Source: CAYUTA01 sp964447605
GTDB taxonomy: Bacteria; Bacillota; Clostridia; Christensenellales; CAG-138
Reading direction: 5' to 3'
DNA length: 17,997 bases
Assembly (NCBI GenBank): GCA_964447605.1
Contig: CAYUTA010000055.1
Span: 1 to 17,997 of the forward strand
The position numbers and the translations under genes were made by a program. Of the stretch, positions 6,607 to 13,144 are shown one piece after another. Numbering within the stretch: position 1 is the first letter of the stretch; every line of letters starts with the position of its first letter. The notes below the pieces were generated by a model. That model made no database searches. It had not been told where the DNA came from and was given only the letters and a program-made list of their open reading frames with translations.

Positions 6607-8007
6607 ATGCTTTTTCGCTTGAACGGAACGGCGGCCGCGGCGTTTTGCCGCCGTTTACTGACGGTTGCGCTTCCGCTGTTTGCAATCATGTGTATTGCGT
6701 CGCGCTTTTTTCCGGCGCGCCCAATACGGGTTGCCGGCTGTTTTGTGCTGCTTATCGCCGTTGTGTTTACGCTCCCCGTCATAAAGCCGATGGTCCGCCG
6801 CGTATCGCTTTTGATGTTCTTGGGCGGGTGTGCGCTGCTGCTGCTCAACCGCCCGGCGCCCGCGCAGTGGATGGCGGCGTTTACGAAAAACGCGGAGCTG
6901 ATCATGCTGATGACGCTCGCCCCTATGCTCTCGCTGCCGCTTGCCTATCATGATTACGACAGCCAGCTCAGGCTGTTTGCAGGCGAACGCCTGCAAAGCG
7001 CCCTTCCGTTTGCCGTTTTTGTGTCCATATACAGCCATGTTATGGGTGTTCTGGTCGGCGTCGGCGGCATCGTTTTGGCCTATGATCTGTTCCGCTCGTT
7101 TGAAACGCTTTATGGAGAGGACGATTTCTTTCTCCCCACGCTGACCCGTAGCTATAACTCCTCCGGCTTCTGGTCGCCCGCCTGGGCGTCGGCCGTCGTC
7201 TACAGCGTCTTTCCAACCGTGAAATGGCCGGTCATGGCCCCGGTTGGAATGGGGCTGGCGCTGGTGTTTAACGCAATCAATCTCGGCGGGCTATGCATTC
7301 GGATGCGCCGCCATCCGGAACGTTATGTCCGTTTGTCCCGCAGCGCGGGGGCGCGGGCGGACGGGCGGATGCTGCTGCGGCTGGCGGCCGTTGTCGCGGG
7401 CATGCTCGCATGCATCATCCTGCTTAACCGCTGGACGAACTGGAGCCTGATGCTGACGGTTTCCATCACCGCCGCCGCGTATCCAGCCGCCATTGCATGT
7501 ATCCAAAAAAAGCGCCGCGCCTATATGCAGGGCATGCGCGATTATCTTCTGCACACGCCTAACAGCGTTGCAGGACAGGTCATAATCTTCTGCGCCGCCG
7601 GTTTTCTTGGCAGCGCAATCAATATCGCAGGCGTTGGCGAGCTGCTTTTGCAGCTGCTGCCGAGCGCGTTTATCGCGCATCCGCCGCTGATGATCGGCAT
7701 GATCGTGCTGATTATGACGCTGCCCGCCTTTGTCGGCGTGCATCCGGCGGCGACCGGAACCGCGCTGGTGCTCGCCATTACGCCCGCCGCCATCGGCCTG
7801 AGCGAATTCACCTTTTGCGCGGCGATTCTGTTCGGCTGGCTCATGACCGTGCAGATTTCGCCGTTTTCCGCCGTATCGCTGCTGCTGTCCGGATACACGA
7901 AAAAAAGCAACTGGCTGATCTCGGTGGGTATGAATGCCGGCTTCTATTTGATCTGCCTCATTGTATTCAGCCTTTTGATCAGCCTGGTCGGGCCGCGGTT
8001 CGGCTAA
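6607..8007 (+). CDS. Polytopic membrane protein, putative transporter
   Basis: A 466-residue, strongly hydrophobic protein with about ten to twelve predicted membrane segments in two halves separated by a charged cytoplasmic stretch (RMRRHPERYVRLSRSAGARA, about residues 237-256). The first half holds a polar loop RSYNSSGFWSPAWASA; the second holds GVHPAATGTALV and a QISPFSAVSLLLSGY segment. Two-halved layouts with Ser/Pro- and His-Pro-containing re-entrant loops are typical of the ion-transporter (DASS/IT-like) superfamily of organic-anion carriers, but I cannot assign a subfamily. The ATG has AAGGAGAGCAGC before it. The gene is divergent from the MerR operon and shares its control region, so it may import the substrate or export the product of that pathway. 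It could equally be an unrelated carrier. Confidence 0.8.
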   Translation: MLFRLNGTAAAAFCRRLLTVALPLFAIMCIASRFFPARPIRVAGCFVLLIAVVFTLPVIKPMVRRVSLLMFLGGCALLLLNRPAPAQWMAAFTKNAELIMLMTLAPMLSLPLAYHDYDSQLRLFAGERLQSALPFAVFVSIYSHVMGVLVGVGGIVLAYDLFRSFETLYGEDDFFLPTLTRSYNSSGFWSPAWASAVVYSVFPTVKWPVMAPVGMGLALVFNAINLGGLCIRMRRHPERYVRLSRSAGARADGRMLLRLAAVVAGMLACIILLNRWTNWSLMLTVSITAAAYPAAIACIQKKRRAYMQGMRDYLLHTPNSVAGQVIIFCAAGFLGSAINIAGVGELLLQLLPSAFIAHPPLMIGMIVLIMTLPAFVGVHPAATGTALVLAITPAAIGLSEFTFCAAILFGWLMTVQISPFSAVSLLLSGYTKKSNWLISVGMNAGFYLICLIVFSLLISLVGPRFG

Positions 8008-8009
8008 GA

Positions 8010-8037
8010 CCGCCGCCAATAGACCCAAATGCGGCGG
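8010..8037. terminator. Weak hairpin between convergent genes
   Basis: CCGCCGC (8010-8016) and GCGGCGG (8031-8037) form a 7-bp stem with a 14-nt loop, in the 48 bases between the membrane protein and the convergent response regulator. Neither side has a proper T-run after the stem, so terminator function is only suggested by its location. Confidence 0.4.
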
Positions 8038-8055
8038 CTTGCAAAAAAAGGCGCG

Positions 8056-8763
8056 TCAGTCGCCCTCCGCCATGCGGTAGCCCACGCCGATCTCGGTCAG
8101 GATGTATTGCGGCGTAGCGGGGTTTGCCTCGATCTTACGGCGGATATTGGCCATATTCACGCGTAGAATCTGGTTGTCAAACGTGGAGTTGGGACCCCAG
8201 ACGTTTTTGATTAAAAAATCATAGGTCAGCACGCGTCCGGCATACTGCGCCAGCAACGATACGATGCGGTATTCCATTTGCGTCAGGTGCACGTCCTCCC
8301 CGCGGATGCAGGCGCGCCGCTTTCCATGGTCCACCGAAAGCTCGCCGCGGCGGAATACGCCCTCCGCCGAGAGCGCTCCGGCCGCGTTCCCCCGGCTGGC
8401 GTGCCGCAGCGCCGTCCGCACGCGCGCAAGCAGTTCGCCCGTAGCAAAGGGTTTTGTGACATAATCGTCCGCGCCAAGGTCCAAAGCGGTCACCTTGTCG
8501 CGCTCATGCATGCGCGCGGTTACCACAATGATGGGCACCTGCGACCACTCCCGCACCGATTTGATAACCCGCATGCCGTCGATATCCGGCAGGCCCAGGT
8601 CGAGAATCACCACATCCGGGCAGTAAGAGGTAATCATCATCAGCGCCTCGGTGGCGTTTTTTGCGGAGATTACCTCATAATTGTTCATGTTGAAAATCGC
8701 GGACATAAAGCCCATAATGTTCGCCTCGTCCTCAACGAGCAGAATCCTGTGTTGATTCGCCAT
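8056..8763 (-). CDS. KdpE-like response regulator (OmpR/PhoB family)
   Basis: A 235-residue DNA-binding response regulator. The receiver domain (1-120) has the acidic pair Glu11-Asp12, phosphoacceptor Asp55 in VVILDLGLPD, Thr82 and Lys104 (YVTKPF). A winged-helix output domain follows (about 130-235, with LLAQYAGRVLTYDFLIKNVW and the NIRRKIE recognition region). The sequence is closest in character to KdpE, but no kdpFABC potassium pump genes are in the window, so its targets may differ. The ATG at 8763 has GGAGGAGG upstream and lies inside the end of the kinase gene (32-base overlap), so the two should be translationally coupled. The C-terminus ends in GVGYRMAEGD, normal for the family. Confidence 0.92.
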   Translation of the reverse strand: MANQHRILLVEDEANIMGFMSAIFNMNNYEVISAKNATEALMMITSYCPDVVILDLGLPDIDGMRVIKSVREWSQVPIIVVTARMHERDKVTALDLGADDYVTKPFATGELLARVRTALRHASRGNAAGALSAEGVFRRGELSVDHGKRRACIRGEDVHLTQMEYRIVSLLAQYAGRVLTYDFLIKNVWGPNSTFDNQILRVNMANIRRKIEANPATPQYILTEIGVGYRMAEGD

Positions 8764-9856
8764 ACGTTCCCTCCTCCAAAGGCATTGTAAACCAGAAGAT
8801 TACGCCTCCCCCGGGCCGGCTGGCCGCTTCCAGCGCGCCGCCATGCGCGCGGATGATCGAACGGCAGACCGACAGTCCGATCCCCATGCTTCGCTTCTGC
8901 GCGTCAACAGCCGTGTCGCCCGGCAGAAGCGTTCCCTCGAACAGACGAGGCAGCTGCTCCTTTGCCATGCCGCAGCCGTCGTCGGCAATGGCAAAGCGCA
9001 CAAAATCCGCCCCCCGGGTCACTGTCGCTTCAATATGCGTCAGGCCTTTGCCGTGCAGCGCCGCGTTTTCCAGCAGGTTGACCAGCACCTGTTCGATGAG
9101 AATGGCGTCCATCGGGCACATCAGGAGTTCTTCCGGCACGCGAACCTCCACACGGATATCGGCAAACCGCTTATGAAACCTATTGACCGCCTCGGCTACA
9201 ACCTCCTCCACCGCCTCGTTGGTTTTCACAATCTTGGCCGCGCGGTCGGAGTCGATGCGCGTGATGGCCAGCAGGTTTTCCACCATGCGGATCAACCACT
9301 GCGCATCCTCGTTGATCTCCCTGTGCATCTGCATGCGCTGCTCCCTGGTCAGGACGCCGTCGTTTTCCATGAGCACGGAGTTCGCGCCAAGGATCGACGT
9401 CAGCGGCGTGCGTAAATCGTGCGATACGGCGCGCAGCAGGTTGCCGCGCATCTTCTCGCGCTCCGCTTCCACATAGACCATGCGCTGGCGCTTGATCTGC
9501 GAGGTCAGCGTGCTGGTCAGGATGCTCACCGCAAGCATGCAGGTAACGGTAATCGGGTAGCCCGGAAGCGAAAAATTAAATGCGAAATAGGGAAACGTAA
9601 AGAAGTAATTGACTGCCAGCACGCCGATCAGCGACGCCAGCACGCCGTAAAAGTAGCCGCTCGTCGTGCGCGCAATCAAAAACACCGCCAGCACAAAAAC
9701 CATCGAGACGTAGGCGTCTGCATGCTCCATATCATCTATTTTATCAAGAATCAGGCACAGGCCGGTGGCCGCGGCCAGCGTGCCAATCGTCACGAGTCCG
9801 TTTTTGAGCGCCGTTTTTCTGCCGGGCTGTTCCGCCCTCCCGCCCTGAATCGCCAT
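8732..9856 (-). CDS. KdpD-like sensor histidine kinase without the N-terminal sensor region
   Basis: A 374-residue membrane kinase. Four closely spaced hydrophobic segments (about 20-117) form a DUF4118-type membrane module as in KdpD. They are followed by the dimerisation/phosphoacceptor domain (His146 in AVSHDLRTPLTS) and the ATPase domain with N box NLLENAALHG (Asn264), DDGCGM (292-297), an LPRLFE F-box and GIGLSV (325-330). Full KdpD proteins are near 900 residues and begin with KdpD and universal-stress-protein domains; those are absent here. The start at 9856 is set by AAGGAGATCC upstream; the frame stays open to 10183, but that extension would overlap ispE and shows no KdpD-like sequence. 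The pair with the response regulator probably senses the membrane or ionic state. Confidence 0.9.
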   Translation of the reverse strand: MAIQGGRAEQPGRKTALKNGLVTIGTLAAATGLCLILDKIDDMEHADAYVSMVFVLAVFLIARTTSGYFYGVLASLIGVLAVNYFFTFPYFAFNFSLPGYPITVTCMLAVSILTSTLTSQIKRQRMVYVEAEREKMRGNLLRAVSHDLRTPLTSILGANSVLMENDGVLTREQRMQMHREINEDAQWLIRMVENLLAITRIDSDRAAKIVKTNEAVEEVVAEAVNRFHKRFADIRVEVRVPEELLMCPMDAILIEQVLVNLLENAALHGKGLTHIEATVTRGADFVRFAIADDGCGMAKEQLPRLFEGTLLPGDTAVDAQKRSMGIGLSVCRSIIRAHGGALEAASRPGGGVIFWFTMPLEEGTYGESTQDSAR

Positions 9857-10131
9857 GCGCCGGATCTCCTTCCACCCTGCGGCGAATTTCCACGCCGTCA
9901 AATATACCGTCAATTGCCGCCGGAGCCCATAAGCCGTCTCCCCCAGGCAAAAAACAGAGCTGAAGCAAGCTTCGAGACTGTTGAAAAAGGCGTCACGGCC
10001 GGCTTTCCCCGTCCATTCCGCACGAAAACAGGCAGGAAAGGCCATGGAATCCGGCAAAAGCGTCGGCAGATACGTCGCCTTTGACCCCGCCCTGGCAGGC
10101 TTGCCGTTACACGCAAAACCCGTGCAGGCGT
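9857..10131. other. Intergenic gap between ispE and the kinase gene
   Basis: I see no supported gene in these 275 bases. On the minus strand a weak GAAG-CTTG-CTTC mini-hairpin is followed by a run of six T (near 9950-9975), which might be a poor terminator behind ispE. A repeated TTGACGG pair lies just upstream of the kinase ribosome binding site (near 9895-9913) and could contain a -35 box, but no good -10 follows at the right distance. Confidence 0.3.
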
Positions 10132-11001
10132 CTACATACACCCTGTGCCGGATGCCACGCCTCCGGGCAAAAGCGCCGTGCATACGCAGGAAAAATCCGC
10201 GTATGCCACCGCCGGCAACGCCTGTTGCGCCGCATCCTTTTCGGCAAACAGGCCGAATACCGCGCTGCCGCTGCCCGTCATGGACGCGCCGAGTGCGCCC
10301 GCCTCAAGCAGGCTTTGCTTGAGGCGTCCAATCTCCGGTACGAGCGCGACAGCCGGTTCCTCGAGCGCATTGTACAGCAGCTTTCCAAGCGCCGAAAGCT
10401 CGTTTTTTGCAATCGCCGCGAGCGCGGCGGCATTATCCGGGCTTTTCCGCGGAAGTGTGAGCGAGGAAAACAGCATGCGCGTGGACACGCCCCGTTTGGG
10501 TTTGGCTACGACAAAATGCATCGGCGTGCCCGCGGCTTTTATCAGCGACTCGCCCACGCCCTGCGCGCGCGCAAGCCCGCCGCCCTGCTGGGTATACAGG
10601 CAGAACGGCACGTCCGCACCCACCGACAGCGCCATTTCATACAGCGTGCGGTCGTCCGTCTCGCCATAAAGCCGCTGCATGGCAAACAGCACTGCCGCCG
10701 CGTCCGCGCTGCCGCCGCCCATGCCCGCCTCGGCCGGGATGCGCTTTATCACGCGAATATGCGCTCCACGCCCCGTGCAGGCAAAATACCGTTCCGCCGC
10801 CCGGCGCAGCGTGTTGTCGTACGGCAGCGTCATGCCGCTTGCGCTCACAAGGACGTCACGCGCTTTCCCGACCGTCACGGTATCGCTTAAATCAATGCTC
10901 TGCATAAGCGAATCAAGCGCATGATACCCGTCCATTCGCTTATACAGTACGCCGAGCGTCAGGTTGAGCTTGGCAAACGCCTTAATCGTTATTGCATTCA
11001 T
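10132..11001 (-). CDS. ispE: 4-diphosphocytidyl-2-C-methyl-D-erythritol kinase (IspE)
   Basis: A 289-residue GHMP-family kinase, the usual length for IspE. It phosphorylates the 2-hydroxyl of CDP-methylerythritol in the non-mevalonate (MEP) isoprenoid pathway, in the cytoplasm. Motifs are AFAKLNLTL (Lys11), the ATP-binding glycine loop PAEAGMGGGSADAAA (89-103), the catalytic aspartate in GADVPF (Asp130) and the C-terminal GASMTGSGSAVFGLF motif. The ATG at 11001 has no Shine-Dalgarno sequence; instead an extended -10 box ends 7 bases from it, so the message is probably leaderless. It is divergent from walJ. Confidence 0.95.
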   Translation of the reverse strand: MNAITIKAFAKLNLTLGVLYKRMDGYHALDSLMQSIDLSDTVTVGKARDVLVSASGMTLPYDNTLRRAAERYFACTGRGAHIRVIKRIPAEAGMGGGSADAAAVLFAMQRLYGETDDRTLYEMALSVGADVPFCLYTQQGGGLARAQGVGESLIKAAGTPMHFVVAKPKRGVSTRMLFSSLTLPRKSPDNAAALAAIAKNELSALGKLLYNALEEPAVALVPEIGRLKQSLLEAGALGASMTGSGSAVFGLFAEKDAAQQALPAVAYADFSCVCTALLPGGVASGTGCM

Positions 11002-11007
11002 AAATTT

Positions 11008-11016
11008 ATTATAACA
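11008..11016 (-). promoter_or_regulatory. Extended -10 promoter of ispE
   Basis: On the minus strand TGTTATAAT is a perfect extended -10 (TGnTATAAT). Its last base is at 11008 and the ATG begins at 11001, so transcription would start on or within a base or two of the start codon. The bases 17 upstream of the hexamer do not resemble a -35, which is usual for extended -10 promoters. Confidence 0.6.
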
Positions 11017-11031
11017 AAGCGTTTTCCATTA

Positions 11032-11040
11032 TGCTATACT
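11032..11040 (+). promoter_or_regulatory. Extended -10 promoter reading toward walJ
   Basis: TGCTATACT matches TGnTATAAT with one change and faces the opposite way from the ispE promoter, 15 bases from it. It would start a leader of about 230 bases ahead of the metallo-hydrolase gene. The perfect palindrome CTTAACGTTAAG begins two bases after the hexamer. Confidence 0.45.
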
Positions 11041-11041
11041 A

Positions 11042-11053
11042 CTTAACGTTAAG
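11042..11053. promoter_or_regulatory. Perfect 12-bp palindrome at the divergent promoters
   Basis: CTTAACGTTAAG is a perfect dyad placed over the expected start point of the plus-strand promoter. This is a classic position for a repressor site that could also affect the ispE promoter 26 bases away. No binding protein can be named. Confidence 0.45.
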
Positions 11054-11120
11054 ATCAGGGCAAACGCCTGCGCTGCTTTTTATAAAATCGGCGCATCCAT
11101 GTGGAAAGCGCGCAACAGGC

Positions 11121-11173
11121 TTTCATTCCGGTTTCGGATGTTCGCCGGAACGGATGAAATCCGGCGGATTTTT
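11121..11173 (+). promoter_or_regulatory. Structured leader with alternative hairpins before walJ
   Basis: TTTCAT-TCCGG (11121-11131) can pair with CCGGA (11145-11149) and ATGAAA (11154-11159). A competing hairpin AAATCC-GGC-GGATTT (11157-11171) runs into five T (11169-11173) and uses part of the same bases. Mutually exclusive stems, the second terminator-like, resemble an attenuator, but no ligand-binding class is recognised. Confidence 0.3.
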
Positions 11174-11194
11174 CAGGCCGTCAAAAACCCTGTT

Positions 11195-11223
11195 TTGGGC
11201 GGATGCGGACCGCATTTTATAAA
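11195..11223 (+). promoter_or_regulatory. Second promoter for walJ-tcdA
   Basis: TTGGGC (11195-11200), a 17-base spacer and TATAAA (11218-11223) form a plausible sigma-A promoter. It would give a leader of about 45 bases ahead of the ATG at 11275 and would bypass the upstream hairpins. Confidence 0.5.
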
Positions 11224-11274
11224 AGACCGTAAATTTCAAATATTTTTAATAGGAACCGAAAGGAAACGTAAGCT

Positions 11275-12060
11275 ATGGTATTTGCGCCGCTGTGCAGCGG
11301 TTCAAGCGGAAACGCCGCATTTCTGGAAGCGGGCGGCGTACGGATGCTCATTGACGCGGGCGGGCCGGGCAAGCGCATCATCGAGTTGTTGCATGAAATC
11401 GACATTACGGCAAGAACCATCGACGCCATTCTCGTCACCCATGAACACAGCGACCATATCGCGGGCGTGGGCGTGCTCAGCCGCAAGTTCGACATCCCCG
11501 TATACGCCAATGCGGAATGCTTTGAACGGATGCTGCCAATGATCGGCGGCCTTCCGGCGCGCAATACCCGCGTGTTTGAAAGCGACCGCGAATTTTCTAT
11601 CAAGACCGTCCGCGTTCTGCCGTTTTCCACGCCGCACGACTGCGCGCACCCCGTGGGTTACGCGTTTTGTGCGGAGGGAAAAAAAGTGTCCGTCATGACC
11701 GATATCGGCCATGTTACCGACGGCATGCTTGCGGCGACCGCGGACAGCGATCTGCTGCTGCTCGAGGCCAACCACGATGTCGATATGCTGCGCGCGGGCA
11801 GCTACCCCTATCCGCTCAAGATGCGCATCCTTGGAAAAAACGGGCATCTGAGCAACGAGGATGCGGGGTTTGTGCTGGCAAAGCTATTTGAAAACGGGGT
11901 GAAAAACGCAATTCTCGGGCATTTAAGCAATGAGAACAACACGCCGGAACTGGCGCTCGTTACGGTCAGGACCATGCTGCTGGAGGCGGGCGTAGGCGAA
12001 AGCATGTCCGTTACGGTCGCCGACCGGCATCATCCCTCCGGGGTGTTCGAGTTGATGTAG
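11275..12060 (+). CDS. walJ: WalJ/YycJ-type metallo-beta-lactamase-fold hydrolase
   Basis: A 261-residue cytoplasmic metallo-hydrolase. It starts with the family's APLCSGSSGNAAFLE and LIDAG segments, then the metal-binding motif THEHSDH (His56, His58, Asp60, His61), FSTPHDCAHPVGY, MTDIGHV and LLLEANHD motifs, and a late LGHLSNENN motif. The family member in Bacillus and relatives is WalJ (YycJ), a nuclease-like protein usually encoded with the WalRK two-component genes and linked to cell division and DNA replication. Here walRK is absent; neighbours are ispE and a tcdA-like gene. The ribosome binding site AAAGGAAACG sits upstream of the ATG. Length and motifs are complete. The gene symbol follows family resemblance; general YycJ-like MBL hydrolase is the safer reading. 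Confidence 0.9.
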   Translation: MVFAPLCSGSSGNAAFLEAGGVRMLIDAGGPGKRIIELLHEIDITARTIDAILVTHEHSDHIAGVGVLSRKFDIPVYANAECFERMLPMIGGLPARNTRVFESDREFSIKTVRVLPFSTPHDCAHPVGYAFCAEGKKVSVMTDIGHVTDGMLAATADSDLLLLEANHDVDMLRAGSYPYPLKMRILGKNGHLSNEDAGFVLAKLFENGVKNAILGHLSNENNTPELALVTVRTMLLEAGVGESMSVTVADRHHPSGVFELM

Positions 12061-12168
12061 CGGCGGGCCGTAAAGCGCGCCGGAAGGCTAAACCCGCCCC
12101 GCATGGCGCGCGCGCAGAGGGCGCCGCGCACAAATAGCCCCGTTTGGAAAGAACCCGAGGTGATCATT

Positions 12169-12882
12169 ATGGATGACAAACCGCGCCTGCATGAGGAGAT
12201 GTCCGCCCGCACGCGTCTGCTGCTTGGCGATGCGGCGTTTGGCGCGCTGCGGGACAGCCATGTCACGGTGGCGGGCCTTGGCGGCGTGGGCGGGCACTGC
12301 GCCGAGGCGCTGGCGCGCGCGGGCGTAGGCGCGCTGCATCTGATTGACTGCGACGTGGTGACGGCCTCAAACCTCAACCGCCAGCTCGTCGCCACCAGGC
12401 GCACGCTCGGCATGCGGAAAACCGACGCGCTGCGCGAGCGCTTGCTTGACGTATCCGACTGCGCCGTGACCACATGCGACGCGTTTATCCGCGCCGATAC
12501 CGTTGAGGCCGCCGTTCCCGCGCACACGTCGTTCCTTGTCGACGCCATCGATTCGCTGTCGGGCAAGGTGGCGCTCGTCCGGCTTGCGCAGGCGTGCAAA
12601 ATCCCCGTCGTGTCCTGCATGGGCGCGGGCAACCGCCTTGATCCAACCCGTTTTTCCGTCGTCGATCTGTATGCGACCTCCCACTGCCCGCTGGCCCGCA
12701 GGCTTCGGCGGGAACTGCGCAGACTCGGCGTTTTGTCACTGCCCGTGGTCTGTTCGAGCGAACCCGCGCATATATCGCCGGGACAAACCGCCATCGGCAG
12801 CCTCGCGCCTGTCACGGCCGCAGCCGGTCTTTGCTGCGCGGGTTATGTAATCGCATCTCTGTGCGGCGCGGCTGGCCGTTAA
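12169..12882 (+). CDS. tcdA: tRNA threonylcarbamoyladenosine dehydratase-like E1 enzyme (TcdA/ThiF family)
   Basis: A 238-residue ATP-using E1-like enzyme. Visible are the N-terminal RTRLLLG arginine region, the nucleotide-binding loop VAGLGGVGGHCAEALARAG (34-52), Asp60 and Asp62 in LIDCDVV, the SNLNRQ motif (67-72) and the DAIDSLSGKVAL region. TcdA cyclises the t6A modification at tRNA position 37 to ct6A using ATP. The SCMGAGNRLDP stretch and the PLARRLRRELRR helix are typical of the TcdA/YgdL branch rather than ThiF or MoeB. The ATG at 12169 follows GAGGTG; the frame open from 12103 has no better start. The protein ends slightly earlier than the E. coli enzyme (near 268 residues). It follows walJ by 108 bases and is probably co-transcribed. 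Confidence 0.9.
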   Translation: MDDKPRLHEEMSARTRLLLGDAAFGALRDSHVTVAGLGGVGGHCAEALARAGVGALHLIDCDVVTASNLNRQLVATRRTLGMRKTDALRERLLDVSDCAVTTCDAFIRADTVEAAVPAHTSFLVDAIDSLSGKVALVRLAQACKIPVVSCMGAGNRLDPTRFSVVDLYATSHCPLARRLRRELRRLGVLSLPVVCSSEPAHISPGQTAIGSLAPVTAAAGLCCAGYVIASLCGAAGR

Positions 12883-13052
12883 AAAACCGTGGTTCCTTCT
12901 TCGTTTATCGTGCGCGGCCTTGCGCAGCAATCCCGATGATACGCTTTTTTGGACACGCTGTCGTATCGTTGTGCGGCGCAGCCAAGCCGCCCCCATCCCC
13001 GGCCTTCCGACCTGATCCCGCTTATAAATGTGTCCTTTATGACGATAAATTA

Positions 13053-13081
13053 TTGCGGATGTGAACAGATGATGGTATAAT
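13053..13081 (+). promoter_or_regulatory. Strong promoter of the ABC importer operon
   Basis: TTGCGG (13053-13058), an exact 17-base spacer and a perfect TATAAT (13076-13081). Transcription would begin near 13088, 57 bases ahead of the lipoprotein start. The 12883-13052 stretch before it holds no supported gene. Confidence 0.8.
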
Positions 13082-13087
13082 ACATTT

Positions 13088-13109
13088 CACCGGCAATTCC
13101 CTGTCGGTG
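13088..13109 (+). other. 5'-terminal hairpin in the importer mRNA leader
   Basis: CACCGGCA (13088-13095) pairs with TGTCGGTG (13102-13109) through eight pairs, one of them G-U, around a six-base loop. It begins at the expected first base of the transcript. A stem at the very 5' end commonly protects mRNA from decay; no ligand class is recognised. Confidence 0.45.
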
Positions 13110-13144
13110 CACATCAATAAATCTATTGTATGAGGAGAACAGGT

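Noticed and set aside
7291..8028. A 245-codon minus-strand frame opposite the membrane protein
   Set aside because: Gln/Arg/His-rich composition typical of the antisense of a hydrophobic protein; no motif and no start signal.
9857..10183. Longer N-terminus for the histidine kinase
   Set aside because: The frame is open but would overlap the end of ispE, shows no KdpD-like domain, and a good ribosome binding site precedes the ATG at 9856.
12831..13064. A 77-codon frame between tcdA and the importer promoter
   Set aside because: It overlaps the tcdA end and the -35 box, and has no ribosome binding site or recognisable domain.
13041..13090. Possible Fur box near the importer promoter (GATAAATTATT)
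   Set aside because: Only one poor half resembles the GATAATGAT unit and there is no dyad, so iron control is not supported.
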